DNA of 56,813 bases from Knufia peltigerae (GCA_030247855.1 JAPDRN010000119.1:1-56813), one strand, 5' to 3'. Counted from the first letter of the stretch, positions 41,497-49,857 are shown. Notes: generated from the sequence alone by a model not told the origin. Numbers and translations: made by a program.

Positions 41497-42282
41497 TCAG
41501 AGCTTGTTGCTGAGGTAACCGAGCATCGAGTCGGTGGTCGAGATCGCCTTGGCGTTCATTTCGTAGGCGCGCTGGGTTTCGATCATCGACACCAGCTCCT
41601 CCACCACGTTGACGTTGCTGCCTTCCAGCGCACCCTGCACCACGGTGCCCAGGCCGTTCAGGCCAGGATTGCCGTTCTGTGCCGGGCCAGAAGCCGTGGT
41701 CTCCAGGAACAGGTTTTCACCGCGTGCCTGCAGGCCCGCCGGATTGACGAAGTCGGTAAGGGTCAACGCACCCACTTCCACCGATGCCGCACCGTCAGCC
41801 ATCTTCACGCTGATGGTGCCATCGGTACCGATGGTCACCGACTGCGCGCCTTCGGGAATCTGGATGCCCGGCTGCACCGGGTAGCCGCTGTTGGTGACCA
41901 GCTCGCTGTCCTGGTTGATCTTGAACGAGCCGTCGCGGGTGTAGGCCGAGCTGCCGTCGGGCATCTGCACTTCGAAGAAGCCGCGGCCGTTGACCATCAC
42001 GTCAAGCGCGCGGCCGGTCTGCTGCTGGCTGCCCTGCTCGAAGTTCTTGGCGGTGGCCACCACGCGCACGCCGGTGCCGATCTGCAGGCCGGTAGGCAGC
42101 TGGGTCTGTGCCGAAGACGAACCACCGGGCTGGCGCACCTGCTGATACAGCAGGTCCTCGAAGCTGGCGCGGTCCTGCTTGAAGCCGGTGGTGTTGGTGT
42201 TGGCGAGGTTGTTGGAAACCACCGACATGCGCATCTGCTGCGCATCCAGTCCGGTTTTCGCGATCCACAATGCCTGGTTCAT
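41497..42282 (-). CDS. flgG: FlgG, distal rod protein
   Basis: FlgG builds the distal rod. From the ATG at 42282 it has 261 residues, the normal length. It has the N-terminal rod signature SVVSNNLANTNTTGFKQDRA and the C-terminal EGSNVNVVEELVSMIETQRAYEMNAKAI. The open frame upstream is unrelated. A perfect sigma54 consensus lies 57 bp ahead, so flgG starts a new unit flgG-H-I-J-K-L. Confidence 0.97.
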   Translation of the reverse strand: MNQALWIAKTGLDAQQMRMSVVSNNLANTNTTGFKQDRASFEDLLYQQVRQPGGSSSAQTQLPTGLQIGTGVRVVATAKNFEQGSQQQTGRALDVMVNGRGFFEVQMPDGSSAYTRDGSFKINQDSELVTNSGYPVQPGIQIPEGAQSVTIGTDGTISVKMADGAASVEVGALTLTDFVNPAGLQARGENLFLETTASGPAQNGNPGLNGLGTVVQGALEGSNVNVVEELVSMIETQRAYEMNAKAISTTDSMLGYLSNKL

Positions 42283-42339
42283 CTTCGGAGTCCTGTCTGG
42301 GTGAAGCCGGCCGCGCGGTGCGGCCCATGGGGGAGGGGG

Positions 42340-42355
42340 TGCAAGCGGCGTGCCA
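42340..42355 (-). promoter_or_regulatory. sigma54 promoter of flgGHIJKL
   Basis: On the minus strand the site reads TGGCACGCCGCTTGCA, matching every conserved position of the consensus. It lies directly after the flgF hairpin and ends 57 bp before the flgG ATG. Confidence 0.88.
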
Positions 42356-42375
42356 GCACCGGCACAGGCCGGTGC
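42356..42375 (-). terminator. hairpin between flgF and the flgG promoter
   Basis: Perfect 8-bp arms GCACCGGC and GCCGGTGC with a 4-base loop, 10 bp past the flgF stop and touching the sigma54 site of flgG. No T run follows, so it may only slow read-through from flgBCDEF. Confidence 0.5.
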
Positions 42376-42385
42376 CGGAATTCCG

Positions 42386-43135
42386 TCAGCTGCCCAGGCG
42401 CAACAGGCTGTTGGCGCTGCGCGCGTTGTCATCGCCGTGCTTGATCACCTGCACCTGCATTTCGTACTGGCGCTGCAGCTGGATCATCTGCACCAGCGCA
42501 CCGGCGGCATCGACGTTGCTGCCTTCCAGCTGGCCGCTGTGCACCGCCGTGCCCTGCGCCTGGGCGAACGGCTGCAGCGGATCGGTATTGCGGAACAGGC
42601 CATCCAGGCCGCGTTCGAGGCGATCATCCGGCGCCCGCACCACCTTGATCCGGCCGATCATCGCCATCGTCTGCGGGCCTTCGCCCTGCGGGATGATCGA
42701 GATCGTGCCGTCGTTGCCGATCTCCATCGCCTGGTAGGGCGGAATCGCGATCGGGTTGTTGTTGTCGTCCAGCACCGGGCGGCCGCTGGAGGTCACCAGT
42801 TGGCCGTTCGGGGTCACCGACAGCGCGGCGCCACGGGTGTACGCCTCGCTGCCATCGGTGGACTGCACGGCAAGCCAGGTGCCGGTCTGCAATGACAGGT
42901 CCAGCGGCTTGCCGGTGATGTGCTGCGCGCCGGCCGTGCGGTTGAAGCCCGCATCGACGTGCAGTGCATCCACCCGCGAGGCAAAGCCCGGGCCACGGAT
43001 CGGGAAGGCTTCGGTATTGGCCAGCGCTTCCTTGAAGCCGGGGGTGTCCGAGTTGGCGAGGTTGTGGCTGAGCGTTCCCTGCGCCTGCAGGGAGGCGCGG
43101 GCACCGGTCATCGCCACGTAAAGGGCTTTATCCAT
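42386..43135 (-). CDS. flgF: FlgF, proximal rod protein
   Basis: FlgF is a proximal rod component. The 249-residue protein starts MDKALYVAMTGARASLQAQ, carries the rod signature LSHNLANSDTPGFKEA, and ends with the paired helix LEGSNVDAAGALVQMIQLQRQYE. It is the last gene of the flgBCDEF unit, 32 bp after flgE, followed by a hairpin and a new promoter. Confidence 0.96.
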   Translation of the reverse strand: MDKALYVAMTGARASLQAQGTLSHNLANSDTPGFKEALANTEAFPIRGPGFASRVDALHVDAGFNRTAGAQHITGKPLDLSLQTGTWLAVQSTDGSEAYTRGAALSVTPNGQLVTSSGRPVLDDNNNPIAIPPYQAMEIGNDGTISIIPQGEGPQTMAMIGRIKVVRAPDDRLERGLDGLFRNTDPLQPFAQAQGTAVHSGQLEGSNVDAAGALVQMIQLQRQYEMQVQVIKHGDDNARSANSLLRLGS

Positions 43136-43167
43136 GCGGGGAGTTCCGTGACAGGGTCAGCAGGTCA

Positions 43168-44391
43168 TCAACGGATGTTGATGACGGTCTGGGTGATCTG
43201 GTCCTGGGTCGTGATCATCTGCGCGTTGGCCTGGAAGTTGCGCTGCGCGGTGATCATGTTGACCAGCTGTTCGGTCAGGTCGACGGTGGACGATTCCAGC
43301 GAACCGGCCTGGATCTTGCCGAGGTTGGAGGTGTCGGCGGCGCCGGTGCGCGGCGTGCCCGAATCGAAGGTCTCCACCCACAGGTTGTTGCCCTTCTGTT
43401 CCAGGCCCTGCGGATTGTTGAAGCTGGTCAGTGCAACCTGGCCCAGCGGCTTGTCGTCGCCGTTGGAATAGCGGGCGAACACCACGCCGGTTTCGGAAAC
43501 GGTGATCTCGTTGAGCTTGCCGGCCGCGTAGCCATCCTGCTGGGTGTTGCGCAGGGCGAACTTCTCGCCGTACTGGGTCGAGCCGCTCACATCCAGCGTC
43601 ATGTTCAACACGCCGGCGCCGGTGGTCGGGGTGAAGGTGCCCAGGCTGATCGTGCCGTTGGCCGGTGCGGTCAGCTTGCCGGCGTTGTCGAAGGTCAGCG
43701 GGGTCGGCGTGCCGGCTGGCTGGCCATCCACGTAGTTGTGCACCGTCCAGGCGTTGGTGGCCGCTTCCTTGACGAAGTAGGACACCTGGGTGTGGCTGAC
43801 GCCCAGCGAGTCATACACCGTGATGCCGCCGCTGGAGTGGCTGTAGCTGTTGGAGTTGGTGGGGTCGAAGGAGTTCACCGTCGGCTGCTTGGCATTGCCT
43901 GGCAGGGTGAAGCCGACCTTGACCTCACTGGTCTGCTTGGGCGGGCTGTCGGTGGTCAGCAGCTGCAGATCGACCAGGCGGCCGGCGTCGAAGTTGGTGC
44001 CGTCGGCGTTCGGTGCGAACACCTGCAGGCGTGCGCCCTGCGGGTTGACCACGTAGCCGGCGGCGTCGGTCTGGAAGTTGCCGGCGCGCGAATAGACGCG
44101 TGCACCGTTCATGTTCATGGTGAAGAAGCCCTCACCGGAAATGGCCATGTCCAGGCTGCGGCCGGTCTGCTCGTTGTTGCCCTGGATGAACTGCTGGGCC
44201 ACGTTGGAGACGCGCACGCCCGAACCGATCGCGTTCTTGGACAGGCCGTAGCTGGTGGCGGCGAACAGGTCGGCGAACTCCGCACGCGACTGCTTGAAGC
44301 CGGTGGTGTTGACGTTGGCCACGTTGTTGGCGGTGACGCTCAGGTCCGAGTTGGCAGCGTTGATGCCGGACAGGGAAATGTTGAAGCCCAT
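43168..44391 (-). CDS. flgE: FlgE, hook protein
   Basis: FlgE is the hook subunit. The 407-residue protein has the N-terminal signature VTANNVANVNTTGFKQSRAE and the C-terminal ESSTVDLTEQLVNMITAQRNFQANAQMI. The middle is Gly/Thr/Asn-rich as in other hook proteins. The ATG at 44391 lies 32 bp after the flgD stop. Confidence 0.97.
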   Translation of the reverse strand: MGFNISLSGINAANSDLSVTANNVANVNTTGFKQSRAEFADLFAATSYGLSKNAIGSGVRVSNVAQQFIQGNNEQTGRSLDMAISGEGFFTMNMNGARVYSRAGNFQTDAAGYVVNPQGARLQVFAPNADGTNFDAGRLVDLQLLTTDSPPKQTSEVKVGFTLPGNAKQPTVNSFDPTNSNSYSHSSGGITVYDSLGVSHTQVSYFVKEAATNAWTVHNYVDGQPAGTPTPLTFDNAGKLTAPANGTISLGTFTPTTGAGVLNMTLDVSGSTQYGEKFALRNTQQDGYAAGKLNEITVSETGVVFARYSNGDDKPLGQVALTSFNNPQGLEQKGNNLWVETFDSGTPRTGAADTSNLGKIQAGSLESSTVDLTEQLVNMITAQRNFQANAQMITTQDQITQTVINIR

Positions 44392-44423
44392 GGAATGCTC
44401 CTGTTGGATGCGGTAGGTGCGGC

Positions 44424-45107
44424 TCAGCTGACGCGGAGCACGTAGTCGAGAGGGGCCGTGCCCAGGCCCTTGAGGTTCAGGTAGAGGCCGTCGGAACCGA
44501 CGGTCACGCTTTCCACCGGTGCCTGCACGAAGGTTGAAAGCTTGGTGCTCTTGCCGGTGGTGTCGACGTGGTTGGCGACGATGTTGTACTTGCCCGGCTC
44601 CATGCGCTTGCCGTTGGCATCCTTGCCGTCCCAGGTGAACGCGGTCTCGCCGGCAGCCTTGGCTTCAACGCTGATCGAGGTGACCTTGGCGCCGTTGGCG
44701 TCGGTGACGTCCACGGTGACGATGCCGGCGGCAGGTGCGGCAACCGTGCCTTCCACCGAGCCTTCCTTCTCCAGCACCAGCTTTTCCGACGGCACCAGCA
44801 CCTGGTGGCCGACGAGTGCTGCGCCACGCAGCACCTGGTCGCTGGCCATCGACTCCTGGAAGCCCTTCACCGACTTGTTCAGATCGGTGATGCCCTGCAC
44901 GGTCGACATCTGCGCCATCTGCGAGACCATCTGCGTGTTGTCCATCGGCTTCAGCGGATCCTGGTGCTGCAGCTGCTCGGTCATCAGGCGCAGGAAATCG
45001 GCCTGGTCCAGCGTGTTCTTCTTTTTGGTGGCGTTGCTGTTGGGGGCGTTCAGGCCGAGTGCGGCGTAGACGTCCTGGTTGCTCTGGTTGTTGACGGCAG
45101 TGGTCAT
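44424..45107 (-). CDS. flgD: FlgD, hook cap and scaffold protein
   Basis: FlgD caps the hook during assembly and is then discarded. The 227-residue protein has the conserved N-terminal segment DFLRLMTEQLQHQDPLKPMDN with the following QMVSQMAQMSTVQGI, and a C-terminal Ig-like/tudor domain containing FTWDGKDANGKRMEPGKYNI. 23 bp after flgC. Confidence 0.96.
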   Translation of the reverse strand: MTTAVNNQSNQDVYAALGLNAPNSNATKKKNTLDQADFLRLMTEQLQHQDPLKPMDNTQMVSQMAQMSTVQGITDLNKSVKGFQESMASDQVLRGAALVGHQVLVPSEKLVLEKEGSVEGTVAAPAAGIVTVDVTDANGAKVTSISVEAKAAGETAFTWDGKDANGKRMEPGKYNIVANHVDTTGKSTKLSTFVQAPVESVTVGSDGLYLNLKGLGTAPLDYVLRVS

Positions 45108-45130
45108 GGCGGTGTCCGGTGCAGCGGGCC

Positions 45131-45538
45131 TCAGCGGCCCATGGTCAGGGTGGCCAGGGCCAGTTCCTTGGCGGTGGTCAACATCTCCACGCCGGCCTGG
45201 TAATTGCGCGAGGTGGAGATCAGGTTGACCATCTGCGCCACCGGATCGACGTCGGGCTGGTAGATGTAGCCATCGCCGTCGGCCAGCGGATGGCCAGGCT
45301 CATAGCGCTTGATTGGCGCCGCATTGCTCTGGGTGATCTCCTTGACCTGCACCGAGGTGATGTTCGGGTCGGCCTTGCTGGTCACCGCCTGGAAGATCGG
45401 TTCCAGCGGCTTGTACACCGCGTCGGCCGAGCCGGCGATGCTGTCAGCGTTGGACAGGTTGGAGGCGATGGTGCTCATGCGCACCGACTGCGCCTGCAGC
45501 GCGGAGCCGGCGATATCGAAGATCGGCAGGTTGCTCAT
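45131..45538 (-). CDS. flgC: FlgC, proximal rod protein
   Basis: FlgC is a proximal rod component of normal length (135 residues). It starts MSNLPIFDIAGSALQAQSVRM, has ASNLSNADS in place of the usual ANNxANxxT motif, and ends NLISTSRNYQAGVEMLTTAKELALATLTMG. Three bases after flgB. Confidence 0.96.
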   Translation of the reverse strand: MSNLPIFDIAGSALQAQSVRMSTIASNLSNADSIAGSADAVYKPLEPIFQAVTSKADPNITSVQVKEITQSNAAPIKRYEPGHPLADGDGYIYQPDVDPVAQMVNLISTSRNYQAGVEMLTTAKELALATLTMGR

Positions 45539-45541
45539 GGC

Positions 45542-45937
45542 TTATTGCCCCGTGATCGCGGTGAGCATGGAACGCACCTTGCTTTCGACGAAGCTCAGCG
45601 ATGCGCGGTATTCCAGGGCGGCGCGGCCGTAGGCGGCGCGTTCGGCATCGGGGTCGACGGTGTTGCCGTCGATGCTGGGCTGTACGCCCTCGCGGGCCAC
45701 CTGGAACGGGTTGAGGCCACTACCGATTTCGTAGTGCTGCTCGTTGGTGGTGGTCATCAGGCCGTTGGCATCCAGTCCCTGCGCATGGCGCAGGGCCGAA
45801 TCGAAGTCCAGGTCCTGGGCCTTGTAGCCGGGGGTGTCGGCATTGCCGAGGTTGCTGGCGATCAGCTTCATGCGCTGTTCGCGCAACGGCATTGCCTGGG
45901 CATGGACGCCCAGGTAGTCGGTAATCAGGTTGCGCAC
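45542..45937 (-). CDS. flgB: FlgB, proximal rod protein
   Basis: FlgB is the innermost rod component. I start at the GTG at 45937 (131 residues), which has GGGAG 7 nt ahead. An ATG seven codons upstream is also in frame but lies over that site. The N terminus VRNLITDYLGVHAQAM leads into LIASNLGNADTPGYKAQDLDF, the rod signature. It ends SFVESKVRSMLTAITGQ. Preceded by a strong sigma54-like promoter. Confidence 0.95.
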   Translation of the reverse strand: MRNLITDYLGVHAQAMPLREQRMKLIASNLGNADTPGYKAQDLDFDSALRHAQGLDANGLMTTTNEQHYEIGSGLNPFQVAREGVQPSIDGNTVDPDAERAAYGRAALEYRASLSFVESKVRSMLTAITGQ

Positions 45938-45970
45938 GGTGCACTCCCACGGGAACATTGCCCGGGAAGC

Positions 45971-45986
45971 TGCAAGCGGTGTGCCA
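45971..45986 (-). promoter_or_regulatory. sigma54-like promoter of flgBCDEF
   Basis: On the minus strand the site reads TGGCACACCGCTTGCA: a single base differs from TGGCACG-N4-TTGCA. It ends 33 bp before the flgB GTG. Confidence 0.86.
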
Positions 45987-45993
45987 AAGGCGT

Positions 45994-46024
45994 GGGGTCA
46001 GATCCCCGCAGGGGCTCTGACCCC
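45994..46024. repeat. hairpin between cheV and flgB, distal
   Basis: GGGGTCAGA and TCTGACCCC arms enclose a second CCCC/GGGG stem and a 3-base loop. With 46047-46079 it forms a pair of similar GGGGTC-type stem-loops 22 bp apart. The pair may insulate flgB from cheV transcription. No T run. Confidence 0.65.
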
Positions 46025-46046
46025 GAGCGTCACGCATTGCGATGTA

Positions 46047-46079
46047 TGGGGTCGGAGCCCCTTCGGGGGTCCGACCCCA
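46047..46079. repeat. hairpin between cheV and flgB, proximal
   Basis: A near-perfect 15-bp stem with a 3-base loop (TGGGGTCGGA and TCCGACCCCA outer arms), one mismatch, 9 bp past the cheV stop. It is related in sequence to the hairpin at 45994-46024. Confidence 0.7.
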
Positions 46080-46088
46080 CGGGCGGCC

Positions 46089-47033
46089 TTAGGCCGCCAT
46101 CGCCACCTTGCGCAGGCGGTCCAGCACGAAGTCGGCCAGTTCATGCGGCGAATACTTGGCGACGAAGGCATTGGCACCCACGCGCTCGACCATCGCATTG
46201 TTGAATACGCCCGACAGGGAGGTATGCAGCAGCACGTACAGCCCGGACAGGCCGGCGTGGCGCCGGATTTCCGTCGTCAGCGTGTAGCCGTCCATCGCCG
46301 GCATCTCGATGTCCGAGATCACCATGGCGTAGCGATCGGCCGGATTTTCACCCGAGGCGTGGATCTGCAGCAGGTGGTCCAGCGCCTGCTTGCCGTCCGA
46401 GAGCAGGGTTGCGCCCACCCCCAGCTGGTCCAGCACGCTGCGGATCTGCTGGCGCGCCACCCGCGAGTCATCCACCACCAGCACCTGCAGCTGCGGGGCA
46501 TCGGCGGGCATCGCCATGGCCGGGTCGAGCACCGCTTCACCGCGCACCTGGGCGATGTCGGCCAGCACGCTTTCCACGTCGATCACCTGGATCAGCTCGC
46601 CCTGGAAGCGGGTCACTGCGGTCAGGTAGCTGGATTCGGCGCCCAGTTCCGGCGGCGGGTGGATGTCTTCCACCGCGATGTTGACGATGCGCTCCACGCC
46701 GCTGACCAGAAAGCCCTGGATCGAACGGTTGAACTCGGTCACCACCAGGTAGCCGGGTGCAGTGTCCGCATCGGGCTCGCGCTCGGGGTGGCCGATGGCC
46801 AGGCCCAGGTCCAGCACCGGCACCGAACGGCCGCGTACATCGGCCACGCCGGCGAACTGGCCGGGCAGGCCAGGCACCTGGAACAGTTCCGGGCGGCGCA
46901 GCACTTCCTGCACCTTGAAGACATTGACGCCAAAAAGCTGACGTCCGCCGAGGCGGAACAGCAGCAGCGCCAGGCGATTGTGGCCGGCCAGTCGGGTTCG
47001 CTGGTCGATCCGGTTGAGCAGGTCATGGGACAT
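46089..47033 (-). CDS. cheV: CheV, CheW-receiver coupling protein
   Basis: CheV couples chemoreceptors to CheA and can be phosphorylated to adjust the signal. From the ATG at 47033 it has 314 residues: a CheW-like domain (about 15-165, with GRSVPVLDLGLAI and SYLTAVTRFQGELIQVIDVE) and a receiver domain (about 180-305, with VVDDSRVAR and phospho-acceptor Asp in VISDIEMPAMDG). The open frame extends 29 codons further up but is not conserved. A sigma28-like promoter ends only 7 bp before the ATG, and no ribosome site is visible. Divergent from flgA. Confidence 0.95.
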   Translation of the reverse strand: MSHDLLNRIDQRTRLAGHNRLALLLFRLGGRQLFGVNVFKVQEVLRRPELFQVPGLPGQFAGVADVRGRSVPVLDLGLAIGHPEREPDADTAPGYLVVTEFNRSIQGFLVSGVERIVNIAVEDIHPPPELGAESSYLTAVTRFQGELIQVIDVESVLADIAQVRGEAVLDPAMAMPADAPQLQVLVVDDSRVARQQIRSVLDQLGVGATLLSDGKQALDHLLQIHASGENPADRYAMVISDIEMPAMDGYTLTTEIRRHAGLSGLYVLLHTSLSGVFNNAMVERVGANAFVAKYSPHELADFVLDRLRKVAMAA

Positions 47034-47040
47034 GGCTGCT

Positions 47041-47068
47041 GTATCGGCGCGGGCAGGGTGGAACTTGA
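47041..47068 (-). promoter_or_regulatory. sigma28-like promoter of cheV
   Basis: On the minus strand the boxes are TCAAGTTC, a 12-base spacer and GCCGATAC. The second box differs from GCCGATAA only at its last base. Transcription would begin at or within a base or two of the cheV ATG. Confidence 0.68.
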
Positions 47069-47114
47069 GGGCCTGTGCAGCGCCGGGGCCGGGAAGCTGT
47101 CCGCACTGTGCCTG

Positions 47115-47130
47115 TGGCACGCAGCTTGCA
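47115..47130 (+). promoter_or_regulatory. sigma54 promoter of flgA
   Basis: The plus-strand site TGGCACGCAGCTTGCA matches the consensus at every conserved position. It ends 35 bp before the flgA ATG. Confidence 0.88.
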
Positions 47131-47165
47131 CGCGTCTGGGCCAGGTCTTACCGACAGGAGGCGCC

Positions 47166-47822
47166 ATGCGCCGCATTGTTCTTTTCCTTGCCACTGCCAT
47201 GGCCGTGGCCACGCCGTGGGCAACCGCAGCCGACTGGCAGCCGGTGGCCAGCATCCGTGCTGCGGCACTGTCGACCCTGGCCGCAGGTACCGAAGGTGAG
47301 GCTGTCGTCGCCGATGCGCTGCGTCTTCCCAAATGTGGCGGCGCTTTGCAGGTGCAGCCCACGGCCAACACCACGGTGGAGGTGAGTTGCCCTGATGCCG
47401 GCGGCTGGCGCCTGTTCGTGCCGGTGAAGGTGCGCCGCAACCAGACCGTGCTGGTGCTGACCCGTGGCATTGGCACTGGAGAATCCATCGCCGCCGCCGA
47501 TATCAGTACTGCCCAGCGTGACGCGGCACGGATTGCCGGCGCAGTGCTGGCCGATCCTGCCGCAGCGATCGGCCGCATCGCCCGTCGGCCATTGCCGGCG
47601 GGAACACTGTTGTCGAGCAACGATCTGGTTGCACAGCGTCTCATCAAGCGAGGAGACAGTGTGGCGCTGGTATCGCGGCGTGGTTCGGTCGAGGTCCGCA
47701 TCGCCGGACGCGCACTGGGCGATGCCGGGCAGAACGAGCGCGTCTCGGTGGAAAACCTGTCCTCGCGCCGTATCGTGCAGGGCACGGTGGACGCGACCGG
47801 TGACGTAATCGTGGCGCGTTGA
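47166..47822 (+). CDS. flgA: FlgA, P-ring assembly chaperone
   Basis: FlgA is a periplasmic chaperone for FlgI. The 218-residue protein has a signal peptide (cleavage expected after ATAADW context, near residue 21) and a SAF-type C-terminal domain with ARRPLPAGTLLSSNDLVAQRLIKRGDSVALV. The ATG at 47166 has AGGAGG 5 nt ahead. It is divergent from cheV and followed by flgM, which has its own sigma28-like promoter. Confidence 0.95.
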   Translation: MRRIVLFLATAMAVATPWATAADWQPVASIRAAALSTLAAGTEGEAVVADALRLPKCGGALQVQPTANTTVEVSCPDAGGWRLFVPVKVRRNQTVLVLTRGIGTGESIAAADISTAQRDAARIAGAVLADPAAAIGRIARRPLPAGTLLSSNDLVAQRLIKRGDSVALVSRRGSVEVRIAGRALGDAGQNERVSVENLSSRRIVQGTVDATGDVIVAR

Positions 47823-47840
47823 AATAATGCAGAATTCCCC

Positions 47841-47867
47841 TAAAGATCACGGCCCTGCGGCCGTTAT
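47841..47867 (+). promoter_or_regulatory. sigma28-like promoter of flgM-flgN
   Basis: The boxes are TAAAGATC, an 11-base spacer and GCCGTTAT, in the same layout as the flagellin promoter. It starts 19 bp past the flgA stop and ends 30 bp before the flgM ATG. Confidence 0.85.
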
Positions 47868-47897
47868 CCCTTGTGTACGGCAACTCCAGGACACCCC

Positions 47898-48203
47898 ATG
47901 AGCCAGAAAATCGACGGCAACCTGCAGGTCCCCCAGGCACTGCGCAGCGTGACCACCCCGGCCGCCAAGCCCGGCGTCAGCACCGATTCGGCGGCACGTC
48001 CAGTCGAGGCGGCCGACAGCCTGCGCCTGACCGGCGAAGCCACCAACCTGCAGGCCATCGAGCGTGAGCTGAGCACCGCTCCGGCGATCGACGCCCAGCG
48101 TGTTGCAGCGGTGCGCGAATCGCTGCAGAACGGCACCTACAAGATCAATCCGGACGCGATCGCTTCGCGCATGCTTGAACTGGACCAGCAGCTGCAAGGA
48201 TGA
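47898..48203 (+). CDS. flgM: FlgM, anti-sigma28 factor
   Basis: FlgM binds FliA until it is exported through the finished hook. From the ATG at 47898 it has 101 residues, with a loosely structured N terminus and the conserved C-terminal helices: AIDAQRVAAVRESLQNGTYKIN and PDAIASRMLELDQQL. A sigma28-like promoter directly ahead gives the usual feedback loop. It overlaps flgN by 4 bp. Confidence 0.95.
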   Translation: MSQKIDGNLQVPQALRSVTTPAAKPGVSTDSAARPVEAADSLRLTGEATNLQAIERELSTAPAIDAQRVAAVRESLQNGTYKINPDAIASRMLELDQQLQG

Positions 48204-48538
48204 CCGCGGCGATGAGCGAGCCGCTGCAGCGCCTTGCCCAGGCCCTGGACGTTGAACGCCAGGCCCTGGTCGAGCACGACGTGCACGCCCTGATCCGCGC
48301 CACCGGTGCGAAGCTGGAAGCGCTGCGTGCGCTGGAAGGCGCGCCACCGGTGGGCGAGGGCGAGCAGCTGCAGGAACTGGCCGAGCGCAACCGCGCCAAC
48401 GGTGTGCTGCTGTCGCGGCGCCGGCGCGAGGTCAACTGGGCACTGCGCCAGATGGGCCGCACTGAAGAGTCCTCGGCATACGATGCCAAGGGCCAGTCGC
48501 ATACCGTCACCGCGCGGCGGCCGCTCGCCGTCGCCTGA
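48200..48538 (+). CDS. flgN: FlgN, chaperone for hook-associated proteins
   Basis: FlgN binds FlgK and FlgL before export. The protein is 112 residues from the ATG at 48200 (ATGA overlap with flgM). An AAGGA lies directly against this ATG, which favours the second ATG at 48212 (108 residues) as the true start. It is mostly helix (LQRLAQALDVERQALVEHDVHALI and LQELAERNRANGVLLSRRRREVN). FlgN family conservation is low, and the flgA-flgM-flgN order supports the name. Confidence 0.88.
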   Translation: MTAAMSEPLQRLAQALDVERQALVEHDVHALIRATGAKLEALRALEGAPPVGEGEQLQELAERNRANGVLLSRRRREVNWALRQMGRTEESSAYDAKGQSHTVTARRPLAVA

Positions 48539-48545
48539 CAGGACC

Positions 48546-48584
48546 GGCGGTCGGCTGACCGCCCGATGGCGGCTGTAGGCCGCC
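48546..48584 (+). terminator. tandem hairpins after flgN
   Basis: Two stems follow the flgN stop: GGCGGTC/GACCGCC at 48546-48563 and GGCGGC/GCCGCC at 48568-48584. There is no T run. They may mark the end of flgA-flgM-flgN transcription before the kinase gene. Confidence 0.45.
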
Positions 48585-48630
48585 GCATGAACGCGTATAT
48601 TGGGCGCCTGTTCGATCGCCCCGAGCCGCC

Positions 48631-49848
48631 GTGTCTGCCGCCAACGTTCTGGTTACCGCCCCCCTTCCGCCGCAACCGGTGCTGCAGGCCCTGCTTGAGC
48701 GCCTGCGCGAGGGCTTGCTGCTGTTCACCGAAGATGGACAGGTTGCCCTGGCCAACCCGGCCGCACAGAGCCTGCTGGGCGGCGACGAAGGCGCCTTGCC
48801 GCCACCGCAGCGCCTGCGCGAACTACTGCCGCCGGATGCGCTCGAACATGCGCGCCAGCACGGTCACTGGAACGGCAGCCTGCCGCTGGGCGAGGGCATG
48901 GTCATCGCCCATCTGTACTTCCATGGCGAACCGGGTTCGGGGCACTACCTGGCATTGTTCCGTCATATCGAAGGCCAGGAAGACTACGAGCGCGAACTGC
49001 AGCAGCGTCATGCCGAACTGCGGCAGGCGTACCTGCGCTTGAACGGCACCCAGGAGAAGCTGCTGCAGTCGGAGAAGATGGCTTCCATCGGCCAGCTTGC
49101 CGCCGGCGTAGCGCATGAGATCAACAACCCGATCGGCTACGTGCATTCCAACCTGGGCAGCCTGCAGGAATACCTGCGCAGTCTGTTCACGGTGATCGAA
49201 GCCTACGAGCGTGCCCTGCGTGCGCCGGACCCGAAGGCGCTGATTCCGGAAATCGACGATATCCGTGACCGCCTGGACATCGATTTCATCAGCCGCGACC
49301 TGCCGCAGCTGATGGCCGAATCACGCGAAGGCATCGAGCGGGTCACCCGCATCGTGCGCGACCTGAAGGACTTCTCCTATTCCGGCCGCGATGAGTCCTG
49401 GAAGCTGGTCGACCTGCATTCCGGGCTTGAGTCGACCATCAACATCATCTGGAACGAGCTCAAGTACAAGGTGCACCTGGTGCGCGAGTTCGGGCAGCTG
49501 CCGCTGGTGGAATGCCTGCCGTCGGAGTTGAACCAGGTGTACATGAACCTGCTGCTCAACGCCGGCCACGCCATCGCCGAGCGCGGCACAATCACCGTGC
49601 GTACCGGCGTGGATGGCGACACGGTGTGGGTGGAATTCGAAGACACCGGCGGTGGCATTTCGCCGGAACTGCGCCAGCGCATCTTCGATCCGTTCTTCAC
49701 CACCAAGCCGGTGGGCAGTGGTACCGGCCTGGGCCTGTCGATCTCCTACAGCATTATCAACAAGCACCACGGCCGGATCGACCTGGACAGCACCCCGGGC
49801 GTCGGCTCGCGCTTCCGCCTGGTGCTGCCGATCAAGCAGCCGCGGTAA
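48631..49848 (+). CDS. soluble histidine kinase with PAS-like N terminus
   Basis: A 405-residue cytoplasmic sensor kinase with no membrane segment. The N-terminal part resembles a PAS domain (LREGLLLFTEDGQVALANPAAQSLLG, about 20-115). A coiled segment follows, then the phospho-acceptor His162 in GVAHEINNPIGY and an HATPase_c domain with NLLLNAGHA (N box), EDTGGGIS (G1), DPFFTTKPVGSGTGLGLS (F and G2 boxes). The start is a GTG at 48631 with no strong ribosome site and a TATATT about 30 bp ahead. No response regulator adjoins it on the same strand. Its convergent neighbour carries a receiver domain, but pairing is not shown by the sequence. Confidence 0.93.
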   Translation: MSAANVLVTAPLPPQPVLQALLERLREGLLLFTEDGQVALANPAAQSLLGGDEGALPPPQRLRELLPPDALEHARQHGHWNGSLPLGEGMVIAHLYFHGEPGSGHYLALFRHIEGQEDYERELQQRHAELRQAYLRLNGTQEKLLQSEKMASIGQLAAGVAHEINNPIGYVHSNLGSLQEYLRSLFTVIEAYERALRAPDPKALIPEIDDIRDRLDIDFISRDLPQLMAESREGIERVTRIVRDLKDFSYSGRDESWKLVDLHSGLESTINIIWNELKYKVHLVREFGQLPLVECLPSELNQVYMNLLLNAGHAIAERGTITVRTGVDGDTVWVEFEDTGGGISPELRQRIFDPFFTTKPVGSGTGLGLSISYSIINKHHGRIDLDSTPGVGSRFRLVLPIKQPR

Positions 49849-49857
49849 AGGCCTGTG

